A DNA stretch of 64,000 nt from Prevotella sp. (GTDB lineage: Bacteria; Bacteroidota; Bacteroidia; Bacteroidales; Muribaculaceae): assembly GCA_023662865.1 (NCBI GenBank), contig JAMPIK010000011.1, positions 1 to 64,000 on the forward strand, read 5' to 3'. Positions 16,636 to 24,152 of this stretch are shown here, in pieces. Position numbers and translations under genes: made by a program. Position 1 is the stretch's first letter. The number at the start of each line of letters is the position of its first letter. Under the pieces are notes generated by a model. The model worked only from the letters and a program-made list of their open reading frames with translations, made no database searches and was not told where the DNA came from.

Positions 16636-18735
16636 TTATTCGGGGCGGAGTTGAATGGCGAAGCCTCCTCCGGGTGCCACTTTCTGTTTCAATTTGCTTT
16701 TGTTTGTTACTTTCACGGTGCGTATGCGGTAGGCTTGCTGATTATTCTGATAGTGGGCATCGGGTGCATCTTCCCAGATTGTTGCTGTATATTTCTTGCC
16801 GGGTGTCAGGAATGAGAGGTCAATGTTGGCTGTGCGGCTTTTCTCATCGGTGACACCTCCTATATACCAGTCATTGCTGTTCTTATCAAGACGCGCCACT
16901 GTGATATACTCGCCCGGCTCCGCTTCAAGCCATTTGCTGTCTGCCCAATCCAGAGGCACCTCGCGTATAAAGCGGAAAGCTTCCGGGAAACGTTTGTAAT
17001 TTTCCGGCAAGTCCATGGCCATTTGCAACGGGGAGGCCATGGTGACATACAATGCCAACTGGCGAGCCAAAGTGGTTTGCCCTTTTCCGGTTTTGCCTTC
17101 TCCGTAGGTGCTCAAGTCCGGCTCAAAGAGTCCCGGCGTATAGTCCATCGGACCTCCTTTCAGACGTGTGAACGGAAGAATGGTGGTATGTTCCGGCGGA
17201 TTGCCGCCCATAGACTCGAACTCGCCGCCTCGTGCCGACTCCTGGGCTATCCAGTTGGGATATGTGCGGCACAGGCCGGTGGGGCGTACAGCCTCATGGC
17301 TGTCTACCATAATCTTATGCTTGGCAGCCTCTTCCGCCACATATATATAATGGTCTACCATCCATTGGCTTGAATGATACTCGGAGCGGGGTATGATATG
17401 CCCCACATAGCCGGTTTTTACTGCCGGATAATTATGGGCGTTCATAAACTTGAAAGCAGATTGCAATTGTCGCTCATAATCGGCAGCGTTGGCCGCCGTC
17501 TCATGGTGCATAATCATCTTCACTCCTTTGGAGTTGGCATATTGCTGAATTTCATCTACATCAAAGTCCGGATAAGGCTTGTCGAAAAGAAATTGCCGGT
17601 CTTTTACCCACCCGGCCCAGTCTTCCCAACCTTCGTTCCAACCCTCCACAAGAACACCGTCAATGCCGTTGGCCGCCGCAAAGTCTATATAACGCTTAAC
17701 GTTCTCCGTATTTGCCGGGTGTCTGCCGTTTGAGGGGAGTTTGGAATAGTCTGTAATCCCGGGCTTGGCGTTGTACTTGTCGGAATAGGCCCATGTGCGA
17801 TCTTTGCCTACAAACATTTCCCACCAAACACCTACAAACTTCATCGGCTTAATCCAGCTCGTGTCTTCAATCGCACTCGGCTCGTTAAGATTGAGAATAA
17901 GCTGCGATGCAAGAATGTCCGGCGCGTTGTCTGCAATTATGACAGTGCGCCAAGGCGTGCTGAACGGAGCTTGCACATAGCCACGCACCCCATTGCGATC
18001 CGGGGTGAGATGAGCTTTCAGTGTCAGAGTTGCCGTGTCTGCATCCAAAGCCATGGCCGGATAACCTTTCAGTGCAGCCTCGTGGATGTTGATATAGAGG
18101 GAGCTGTCATCGTTCTTTGCCAACAGGGGTGTTTGCACGGCCAAGCCGGGGATGCCGGAGGCTTCGGTATGGTTAATGCGTTGCATATTGCTGCCTAACT
18201 GACTCATCGGGGTAATGGTGTACAGACGCTCATCGGTGTCATAGTCGCCGGGGATACAGAACAGTGTGAGGTCATCGGCCAAATTAAACTCGGTCAGTTC
18301 ATCGCTCATAGCCAAGTAGTTGACATTCTGCTGCTCCGGTATCTCATATCGGAAAGCCACGCCGTCATTATATACCCGGAAACGGACAGTCAGCTTCTTG
18401 CCATCGGGGGTGACAAGCTCCACGGGCATTTCGTTGTAATGGTCGCGAATGGAGGCAAACTCACCCCATACCGGTTCCCAAGTGGAGTCATATGTATTGA
18501 TTTTGCCGGGGAGCATAGAGCTAACGGTTGAGAAGTCAGCCTGTTGCGACTTGAGACCGAGAGTGCTGTTGTTCAGCACCGGCTTGCCGTTGAAGCTGAC
18601 ACTGTACACAGGGTGACTATCGGCATCAATGTCTGTTATAACCGCTATATGTCCGTCAGGCGATGTAATCTTTCCGGCGGCATATGCTGCACATGCACAG
18701 CTGCAAAGCAAGATAGCTGATAAGGTCTGTTTCAT
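16636..18735 (-). CDS. GH97 alpha-glucoside hydrolase, inverting SusB type
   Basis: This 699-residue protein has a signal peptide (1-20) and the GH97 layout: an N-terminal beta-supersandwich (about 25-290), a (beta/alpha)8 barrel (about 295-600) and a C-terminal beta domain. Candidate catalytic and calcium residues are Glu412 (HHET), Glu481 (DSHEA), Glu499 and Glu505 (QESARGGEF). Their spacing (69, 18 and 6 residues) equals that of Glu439, Glu508, Glu526 and Glu532 of B. thetaiotaomicron SusB as I recall it. A Gly (KTGYVG, 440-445) stands where retaining members carry the nucleophilic Asp. It is therefore probably an inverting alpha-glucosidase acting in the periplasm on starch oligomers. No SusC/D genes adjoin it. 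Confidence 0.92.
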   Translation of the reverse strand: MKQTLSAILLCSCACAAYAAGKITSPDGHIAVITDIDADSHPVYSVSFNGKPVLNNSTLGLKSQQADFSTVSSMLPGKINTYDSTWEPVWGEFASIRDHYNEMPVELVTPDGKKLTVRFRVYNDGVAFRYEIPEQQNVNYLAMSDELTEFNLADDLTLFCIPGDYDTDERLYTITPMSQLGSNMQRINHTEASGIPGLAVQTPLLAKNDDSSLYINIHEAALKGYPAMALDADTATLTLKAHLTPDRNGVRGYVQAPFSTPWRTVIIADNAPDILASQLILNLNEPSAIEDTSWIKPMKFVGVWWEMFVGKDRTWAYSDKYNAKPGITDYSKLPSNGRHPANTENVKRYIDFAAANGIDGVLVEGWNEGWEDWAGWVKDRQFLFDKPYPDFDVDEIQQYANSKGVKMIMHHETAANAADYERQLQSAFKFMNAHNYPAVKTGYVGHIIPRSEYHSSQWMVDHYIYVAEEAAKHKIMVDSHEAVRPTGLCRTYPNWIAQESARGGEFESMGGNPPEHTTILPFTRLKGGPMDYTPGLFEPDLSTYGEGKTGKGQTTLARQLALYVTMASPLQMAMDLPENYKRFPEAFRFIREVPLDWADSKWLEAEPGEYITVARLDKNSNDWYIGGVTDEKSRTANIDLSFLTPGKKYTATIWEDAPDAHYQNNQQAYRIRTVKVTNKSKLKQKVAPGGGFAIQLRPE

Positions 18736-18814
18736 TTTGATGTACTTTTCTGAAATTGGATATATTTATAGAACGGAAGAATACCTCGTTTTCGTGTAAA
18801 ATCGGACGGCATAA

Positions 18815-18856
18815 AAACAAGAGACCCCGAACGTGAGTGCTCGGGGTGTCTTGTTT
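18815..18856 (-). terminator. Intrinsic terminator of the recF-msrA operon
   Basis: A 16-bp stem with one mismatch (18815-18830 with 18841-18856) and a 10-base loop lies 19 bp past the msrA stop. On the minus strand the stem ends in CTTGTTT and runs into TTAT. The A/T-flanked stem could also end plus-strand transcripts. Confidence 0.8.
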
Positions 18857-18874
18857 ATTGTATTGGAAATCGGG

Positions 18875-19543
18875 TTATTCTCCGGGTTTGTTGCGGTACT
18901 TTGTGTCGGGATAGACGGCATCGTTCTCGAAAGGCTGTCCATGTGCCGAACCATGAGTGTTCTCGTTGGCATAATTGGCATCAGCATGAGTTGCAACAGT
19001 CGGTGCGCTTGCTTTCAGAATATCTGAATGGCGAGCTTCCGACATCAACTCGCGGGAGACATGGCAATAACCGCCGGGATTTTTATCGAGGTAGTCTTGA
19101 TGTTCATCTTCCGCCTCATAGAAATTTTTGAGGGGAAGTACCTCGGTGACTATCGGCTTGTTGTACTTTTTCTGCAATCGGTCAATAGCCTCAAGGGCGG
19201 TACGCTTTTGTGAGTCAGTAGTGTAATATATGCCGGTGCGGTACTGACTGCCGATGTCGCCTCCCTGTTTGTCTTTTGAAGTGGGGTCTATGCTGCGCAG
19301 GAAGAAGTCGAGCAGCTTGCTCAAATCCACCACGGTGGCATTATACTCCACCTCGACGCCCTCGGCGGCAGCAGTGTTTCCCGTTTTGACATCATTATAT
19401 GAGGGATTGTTCATGTTGGAATTCACATATCCAACACGTGTGCGGCGCACTCCGTGCAACTGCTGCAGAAGGTGCTGAGTGCCCCAAAAGCACCCGCCGG
19501 CCAATACTATTTGCTCAATTTGAGCTGAATCTGTGGTTTTCAT
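18875..19543 (-). CDS. msrA: Peptide methionine sulfoxide reductase A with C-terminal extension
   Basis: This 222-residue enzyme reduces the S-epimer of methionine sulfoxide in proteins. The catalytic motif GGCFWG places the nucleophilic Cys at residue 18. The core also shows VEYNATVVDL and YRTGIYY, both typical of the family. The core ends near residue 178 (LDKNPGGYCHV). The remaining 45 residues are a polar, His/Asn/Ala-rich tail of unknown function, and no further Cys for resolution is found there. No signal peptide is seen, so it is cytoplasmic. It is the last gene of the operon and starts 32 bp after the ribH stop. Confidence 0.92.
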   Translation of the reverse strand: MKTTDSAQIEQIVLAGGCFWGTQHLLQQLHGVRRTRVGYVNSNMNNPSYNDVKTGNTAAAEGVEVEYNATVVDLSKLLDFFLRSIDPTSKDKQGGDIGSQYRTGIYYTTDSQKRTALEAIDRLQKKYNKPIVTEVLPLKNFYEAEDEHQDYLDKNPGGYCHVSRELMSEARHSDILKASAPTVATHADANYANENTHGSAHGQPFENDAVYPDTKYRNKPGE

Positions 19544-19575
19544 AGTTTTAATATATTTTTATGAGTGTCCGTCGG

Positions 19576-20070
19576 TCAGCTGACACTCTTGATTGTAGCA
19601 TGAATATTTGCCATGGCAATGGCAGCCGAGGCGGCTTCCGTGCCCTTGTTGCCGAGACGCCCTCCGGCACGCTCTTGCGCCTGAAGCAGATTCTCGGTGG
19701 TGACAAGCCCGAAGATTACCGGTGTCTCGCCCTTGGCGTTAAGCAAGGTCACACCTTGTGTCACACTCTCACATACATAGTCAAAGTGAGGTGTCTCACC
19801 GCGAATTACACAACCCAACACAACTACGGCATCCGGCTTAAGAGTGTTGATGGCAAAAGCCGCGGCATTCACGAGTTCAACACTTCCCGGCACACGGATA
19901 ACCGTGACATTCTCTTGAGGTACGCCTTTGAGTTTGAAAGCCTCAAGTGCGCCTTGCAGCAAAGAACCGGTAATGTCTTCGTTCCAGGTAGCCACACACA
20001 CCGCGCAGCGGAACTTCCGGGCGTCTGCCGGAGTGGCTACCTCATAATTTTGGTTTGCCTCGTTTGTCAT
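19576..20070 (-). CDS. ribH: 6,7-dimethyl-8-ribityllumazine synthase
   Basis: This 164-residue protein is of normal length for lumazine synthase, the penultimate enzyme of riboflavin synthesis, which forms icosahedral or pentameric shells. Visible motifs are ATWNEDITGSLLQGA (substrate pocket), VPGSVELVNAA, LGCVIRGETPHFDYV (phosphate and pyrimidinedione binding, catalytic His in the TPHFDY segment), and PVIFGLVTTENLLQA. Its ATG overlaps the stop of the upstream helical protein (ATGA). In Bacteroidetes a TPR-protein gene typically precedes ribH, as here. Confidence 0.96.
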   Translation of the reverse strand: MTNEANQNYEVATPADARKFRCAVCVATWNEDITGSLLQGALEAFKLKGVPQENVTVIRVPGSVELVNAAAFAINTLKPDAVVVLGCVIRGETPHFDYVCESVTQGVTLLNAKGETPVIFGLVTTENLLQAQERAGGRLGNKGTEAASAAIAMANIHATIKSVS

Positions 20071-20912
20071 TTCTTGTTCGGTTTCTTTGCGGTAAGTTTA
20101 TGAATGAAGGAACGCCAACGCGGTTCTCTCTCCTTTTCATTATTGAGCACTTCGAGAAGAGCCAAAATTTCCTCTTCAAGTTCAATGGTTTCAAGGTTGA
20201 TGGCGTGAGGAAGTACGGCGGTGAGAAGGCGGTGAGCACGAGGGTGCATGGAGCGGACTCGCAGCATAATCTCAGCCATCTCAATGGTCATCTTCACTTC
20301 CTTGCGGCTCACCTTCCCGGTGCGCTTCTTGCTGAACTTTATCGCCTCGGCAAGGAATTTGAGTGCGGCGCGGTAATCTCCGCTCGATGCAAGGAGTTGA
20401 GCCGTTTTTCGCATTGAATCAACAAGTCGGTCGGTGGCTGCAACCATGCCGGAGGTTACTTTCTCGTACAATTGTGCAGTAGCCGCCTGTTGGCTTGCGA
20501 GCATGTCAATCGTCTTTTTGCGAGAGCGCAAAATGCGGGTAGACAGCTCCATAGCCAAGATATGGTAAGGAGCAAATCGTTCGCTGTCTACCTTGAGCAG
20601 AGCTTCAAGCACTCTGAACAAGATTTCCAACTCCTTCTCGCTCTGTTTGTAATCTTTCAGAGTATAGTGGAGCTCGGTGATGTCGAAAAGCACACCGGCA
20701 AGCATAGCGCGAAATTCGGTATTGTCAAAGTCGGGAAATTCGCGCATGGAGCGCATTATTTCCACCGAGCGTTCGTAGGCATCGATGAGCTTACCTTCGG
20801 CAATAAGATCGCGTACTGTTTTGCGGCAGGTTTCAGCTTCGCGCAGTATGGTGAGTTCCGGCGAATTTTTCTTGAAATCCTTAAGGTTTAGAGGAATATT
20901 TATATGTGTCAT
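20067..20912 (-). CDS. All-helical TPR-like cytoplasmic protein
   Basis: This 281-residue protein consists almost entirely of predicted amphipathic helices with TPR-like spacing (for example AYERSVEIMRSM near 45 and YRAALKFLAEAIKFSK near 187). No signal peptide or membrane segment is visible, and the tail is Lys-rich. I do not recognise a named family. It stands where Bacteroidetes genomes often carry a TPR gene in front of ribH, and its stop overlaps the ribH start. It begins 56 bp after the kdsD stop. A scaffold or chaperone-like role would be a guess. Confidence 0.8.
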   Translation of the reverse strand: MTHINIPLNLKDFKKNSPELTILREAETCRKTVRDLIAEGKLIDAYERSVEIMRSMREFPDFDNTEFRAMLAGVLFDITELHYTLKDYKQSEKELEILFRVLEALLKVDSERFAPYHILAMELSTRILRSRKKTIDMLASQQAATAQLYEKVTSGMVAATDRLVDSMRKTAQLLASSGDYRAALKFLAEAIKFSKKRTGKVSRKEVKMTIEMAEIMLRVRSMHPRAHRLLTAVLPHAINLETIELEEEILALLEVLNNEKEREPRWRSFIHKLTAKKPNKK

Positions 20913-20968
20913 ATCTCATGGGTTATATTAATATAATGCAGAAAAGCTCATTTTGTTTGCAAGAGGTG

Positions 20969-21592
20969 CTACATCCGGCTCGACTTCTCACCAAGATACC
21001 CTCCATGATGACGCAATGCGTATTCCGCTCCGGTAAAACCTATGGCCTTCATTGTGGCAACAACCAGGACATCTCCAATCACCGTCATGGCCGTTGTGGA
21101 GGTGGTGGGCGTCAGTCCCAAAGGACACACTTCAGCAGCTCCTCCGGTGCTCAGGCATACGTCTGCCAGCCGGGCCAGGTCGCTTTCGGGATTTCCGGTA
21201 ATCACGATAGCCGGAGCGCCGGGGTTGAGACGGCGGGCGAGTGTGATGAGTTCCACTATTTCGCGCGTTTTACCAGAATTGGAAATCAGCAGCAACACAT
21301 CATCGGGGCGCATTATTCCGAGGTCACCGTGTTGAGCTTCACTGGGGTGAAGGAATACGGCCGGTGTGCCGGTAGAACTGAATGTTGTGGCAATATTCAT
21401 TGCAATCTGTCCGGCCTTTCCCATGCCGGAAGTGATGAGAGTGCCACCGCGGCGATGCACGTGTTCCGAAATCAGGCTCACCGCTTTGGTGTAAGCCTCG
21501 CTTACCGGAATGGCTGCTACGGCACGGCTTTCAGCTTCCAATATTTCGCGCATTACTGCCTGCACATCAGGCAGTTGAATTTCTCTGCTCAT
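20969..21592 (-). CDS. kdsD: Arabinose-5-phosphate isomerase, SIS domain only
   Basis: This 207-residue protein is the SIS half of the KpsF/GutQ/KdsD family, which converts ribulose-5-phosphate to arabinose-5-phosphate, the first committed step of Kdo synthesis. Visible motifs are TSGMGKAGQIAMNIATTFSS (54-73), HPSEAQHGDLG (about 81-91) and LLISNSGKTREIVELI, which forms the phosphate-binding loop. The protein stops at HHGGYLGEK, where longer relatives continue into two CBS domains, so those are absent. Single-domain versions of the enzyme are known in Bacteroides, so this is probably natural and not a truncation. It overlaps the thioesterase gene upstream (ATGA). Confidence 0.88.
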   Translation of the reverse strand: MSREIQLPDVQAVMREILEAESRAVAAIPVSEAYTKAVSLISEHVHRRGGTLITSGMGKAGQIAMNIATTFSSTGTPAVFLHPSEAQHGDLGIMRPDDVLLLISNSGKTREIVELITLARRLNPGAPAIVITGNPESDLARLADVCLSTGGAAEVCPLGLTPTTSTTAMTVIGDVLVVATMKAIGFTGAEYALRHHGGYLGEKSSRM

Positions 21593-22041
21593 AATTTACC
21601 TCCTTCGTAGGCTGTTATTCCTTTAATCCATTTTTGCGGCATCGGCACAGAGTGCTTTGTCTCCGGGTCTATTGACACCATTATTGTTCGGCATACACTC
21701 TTTACCTGACCGGTCTTTTTGTCGGTAATCATCTGAAAGAGCGTAAAACTGCGCTCGCCGATATGCTCGCATTTGGTGAGCACTTCAATTTCCGTGCCGA
21801 AGAAAATCGGGTTGATAAATGCGCAATCCACATTGGCCACTACGCTTTCCACACGTTGCCAATTAATTTGGCCGCCTTCCACAGCTTCCATATAGTAAGC
21901 CTTTCCCGTGTCGTAAAACGAGAAATAAACAGTATTATTCAGATGTCCGAGAATATCAATGTCATTAAATCGAATTTGCAAATCTACATGATGGCGAAAT
22001 TCATTTATGCTCGGCAAGTCTTCAACCTTAATTTTTGGCAT
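21589..22041 (-). CDS. Hotdog-fold acyl-CoA thioesterase
   Basis: I start it at the ATG at 22041 (MPKIKVEDLPSINEF), giving 150 residues; an upstream ATG at 22083 would overlap the DUF721 gene. The core FNDIDILGHLNNTVYFSFYDTGKAYY matches 4-hydroxybenzoyl-CoA thioesterase-like proteins (FadM/YbgC type), with the catalytic Asp in the ND-x-D segment and the HLNN turn. It hydrolyses an acyl-CoA or acyl-ACP thioester of unknown chain length. Its stop overlaps the kdsD start, and it follows the DUF721 gene by 13 bp within the recF operon. Confidence 0.88.
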   Translation of the reverse strand: MPKIKVEDLPSINEFRHHVDLQIRFNDIDILGHLNNTVYFSFYDTGKAYYMEAVEGGQINWQRVESVVANVDCAFINPIFFGTEIEVLTKCEHIGERSFTLFQMITDKKTGQVKSVCRTIMVSIDPETKHSVPMPQKWIKGITAYEGGKL

Positions 22042-22054
22042 TATATAAACACTT

Positions 22055-22345
22055 TTAGAAAAAACGTATCTCGTTAAGCACATCAGCCCCGGCAGCCCGG
22101 TTGAGAGCAGCTAGCAGGTCTGCTTTGTGCATATTTAATTCTTGTCTGATTACGGAGGATGCAATCTGCACATACAGCACTCCGGAGTCAACTCGGCGCG
22201 CTGTAGTCTGACGGTTAATCATCGGCCCGACCACTTGCGGCCATGCCCCCAGCGCACGGTGCATGAGCAAGGAGCTCTCCATGTCCCGGTCTTTGAACAG
22301 AGTGCCTATCACCTCTTTTATATGTTGAGGGTAATTCCTTTTCAT
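22055..22345 (-). CDS. DUF721/DciA-like protein
   Basis: This 96-residue protein has the DUF721 features: an N-terminal helix pair (KRNYPQHIKEVIGTLFKDRD), the central WPQVVGPMINRQT and the end segment IRQELNMHKADLLAALN. DUF721 includes DciA, the ancestral loader or operator of the replicative helicase DnaB. Short Bacteroidetes members consist of this single domain. It overlaps the recF stop (ATGA), a pairing that recurs in many bacteria and supports a role in DNA replication. Confidence 0.87.
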   Translation of the reverse strand: MKRNYPQHIKEVIGTLFKDRDMESSLLMHRALGAWPQVVGPMINRQTTARRVDSGVLYVQIASSVIRQELNMHKADLLAALNRAAGADVLNEIRFF

Positions 22346-23448
22346 GAGCCGCTGATTGGTTTGTATTCACCGTCCGCCACTTCAAAAAGTCGTTTCTCGC
22401 CGGTGAAACTTGATAATACGGCGTCCATGTTCTCGCGTCCGGTGTCGGTTATGAATATCTGGCCAAACACTTCCGAGTCTCCCACCACTTGCATGATGTT
22501 GGCCACACGCGAGGCATCTAATTTGTCGAAAATGTCGTCAAGCAACAAGAGCGGCTTCACACCGCGGCGCTTGTTAAGACACTCATACACGGCCAGACGC
22601 AACGCTATGGTGAAGGTCTTGATTTGGCCCTGACTGCCGAAGTGTCGCAACTCGCGCCCACCGAGTTTCATGGACAAGTCATCGCGATGTATTCCCACAG
22701 ATGTATATCCCAATATGCCGTCGCGAGCCCGGGCTTCATCAAGGGCCTGCATAAGCGATTTGCTTCCCATAATACTCTCATACTCCAATGAGGGAGCTTC
22801 GTCTACTCCGGCTATACCCCGGTAGTAGTGACAGAACGGCTCTCGCATACTGTCAGCCCAAAGGCTTCTGCGCTCGTATATTGTCTGCGCTTCGCGTACC
22901 AACTGCTGTTCGATGCCCTCCATGAGCAATGCATCGGTCACCCCCTGCTTCAACATTGAATTGCGCGCGGTCAATGCTTTGCCATAACGGATAAGAGCTT
23001 CCAAATAGAAACCGTCAGCCTGCGAAATCACCATATCCGTCAAGCGTCGGCGTTCATCGGGACCGCCGGTCACAACATAATGATCCTGAGGGCTTACAAG
23101 AACAATCGGGAACAGTCCGATGTGTGCCGACATGCGCCTCTCTTCCTTGCCGGAACGCCGCAGAGTCTTTCGGCGCGGCGGTACATATCCTATGCTGACG
23201 CTCTCGTTGCGGTCTGCATCCATGGCATATTCGCCGCGCACACTCATAGCTTCGGCACCGCGCCGCAACACTTCCGCATCGGGCAGGCGCAGGAAGGAGC
23301 GTGTCATGCTTAAGTAATATACAGCCTCAAGCAAATTGCTCTTGCCCATGCCATTGGCACCGACAAGACAATTCACTCCGGCGCAAAACTCTACCTCTGC
23401 TTCGCGAATGTTCTTGAAATTTAATATGGAAATATTCTTAAGCCACAT
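22342..23448 (-). CDS. recF: DNA replication/repair protein RecF
   Basis: This 368-residue ABC-type ATPase (start MWLKNISILNFKNI) loads RecA at single-strand gaps together with RecO and RecR. Walker A is GANGMGKSN (about residues 31-39). The signature region is FGSQGQIKT and Walker B is LLLLDDIFDKLD, followed by the D-loop. I choose the ATG at 23448 because the ATG at 23463 lies inside the -7 box of the promoter at 23461-23492. It is the first gene of the seven-gene operon recF-DUF721-thioesterase-kdsD-helical protein-ribH-msrA. Confidence 0.95.
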   Translation of the reverse strand: MWLKNISILNFKNIREAEVEFCAGVNCLVGANGMGKSNLLEAVYYLSMTRSFLRLPDAEVLRRGAEAMSVRGEYAMDADRNESVSIGYVPPRRKTLRRSGKEERRMSAHIGLFPIVLVSPQDHYVVTGGPDERRRLTDMVISQADGFYLEALIRYGKALTARNSMLKQGVTDALLMEGIEQQLVREAQTIYERRSLWADSMREPFCHYYRGIAGVDEAPSLEYESIMGSKSLMQALDEARARDGILGYTSVGIHRDDLSMKLGGRELRHFGSQGQIKTFTIALRLAVYECLNKRRGVKPLLLLDDIFDKLDASRVANIMQVVGDSEVFGQIFITDTGRENMDAVLSSFTGEKRLFEVADGEYKPISGS

Positions 23449-23460
23449 TACAAAATTATG

Positions 23461-23492
23461 CAAAATTAGCCAAACTTCCCCAAACTGCCAAA
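23461..23492 (-). promoter_or_regulatory. Promoter of the recF operon
   Basis: On the minus strand TTTG (23489-23492), 20 bases, TAATTTTG (23461-23468). A second -7-like box lies at 23451-23458. The predicted leader before the ATG at 23448 is only about 10 nt. Confidence 0.6.
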
Positions 23493-23563
23493 TCGCAATT
23501 TTTCAGGATTTGATTATGAAGCGGGAATGGCTGATTTTGCACAATTTGTTTCCGGGGTGGCTG

Positions 23564-24073
23564 TCATGCGTTGTTGGTTCTCCCTTTCTCTCCGGTCAGA
23601 CCCGAGCAGTTGGAGCAGTCGGCGCAATTTGTCAGCGAAGAAGAGTTGGAACAGTCGTTGCAGCCCTGACAGTTAGAGCAGTTTGAACAGTCAACGCAGT
23701 TTACCAGATTTGAAGAATTGGAACAGTCATTACACCCCATGCAGTCTTTGGAGTTGGAGCAGTCAATGCAGTTTACCAAAGCAACGGAATTTGAGCAATT
23801 CTGACAGCCGGAGCAATTCTTGCAATTGGTACAACCGGTGCAGTTGGTACAGCCGGTGCAATTTATACAGTTGCGGCAGCCCGAACAATTCTTGCAGTTT
23901 ATATTGCCGAACTTGTCGGGCTTTACGGGCTTACCGTTGAGCGTTACCTTGCCATTATTGTAAACAATTACCGTGTCTTGGCCATTCTTGTAAACTTGCT
24001 TGGCAGAGGCATCGTTGCATGAAGAAGCAACCAGAGCCAAAGCAGCGAAAAGCGTAAGAAAGAATTTTTTCAT
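23564..24073 (-). CDS. Cys-triplet-repeat lipoprotein (26 Cys in one 3-residue register)
   Basis: This 169-residue protein has a lipoprotein signal peptide with Cys19 in VASSC. A short region with a VYNNGKVTLNGKPVK segment follows (26-56), then 100 residues built of triplets. From Cys60 to Cys156 there are 26 cysteines, all at positions divisible by three. Cys60-Cys93 is an unbroken run of 12 C-x-x triplets, mostly C-x-N or C-x-G. From 93 on, three 24-residue super-repeats follow in which Ser or Leu replaces some cysteines in register. I know no characterised family like this. A 3-residue-per-turn or beta-solenoid fold with a cysteine ladder, binding metal or making disulfides, is plausible inference. 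It follows the TolC-family gene by 79 bp on the same strand. Confidence 0.88.
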   Translation of the reverse strand: MKKFFLTLFAALALVASSCNDASAKQVYKNGQDTVIVYNNGKVTLNGKPVKPDKFGNINCKNCSGCRNCINCTGCTNCTGCTNCKNCSGCQNCSNSVALVNCIDCSNSKDCMGCNDCSNSSNLVNCVDCSNCSNCQGCNDCSNSSSLTNCADCSNCSGLTGEKGRTNNA

Positions 24074-24152
24074 ATTTGTCAGTTTTTATAGTAGAGAAAC
24101 GCTTTAATTTCAACAACCGTCTACGCGTGATTGTTCAATGTGCGCCGGACAA

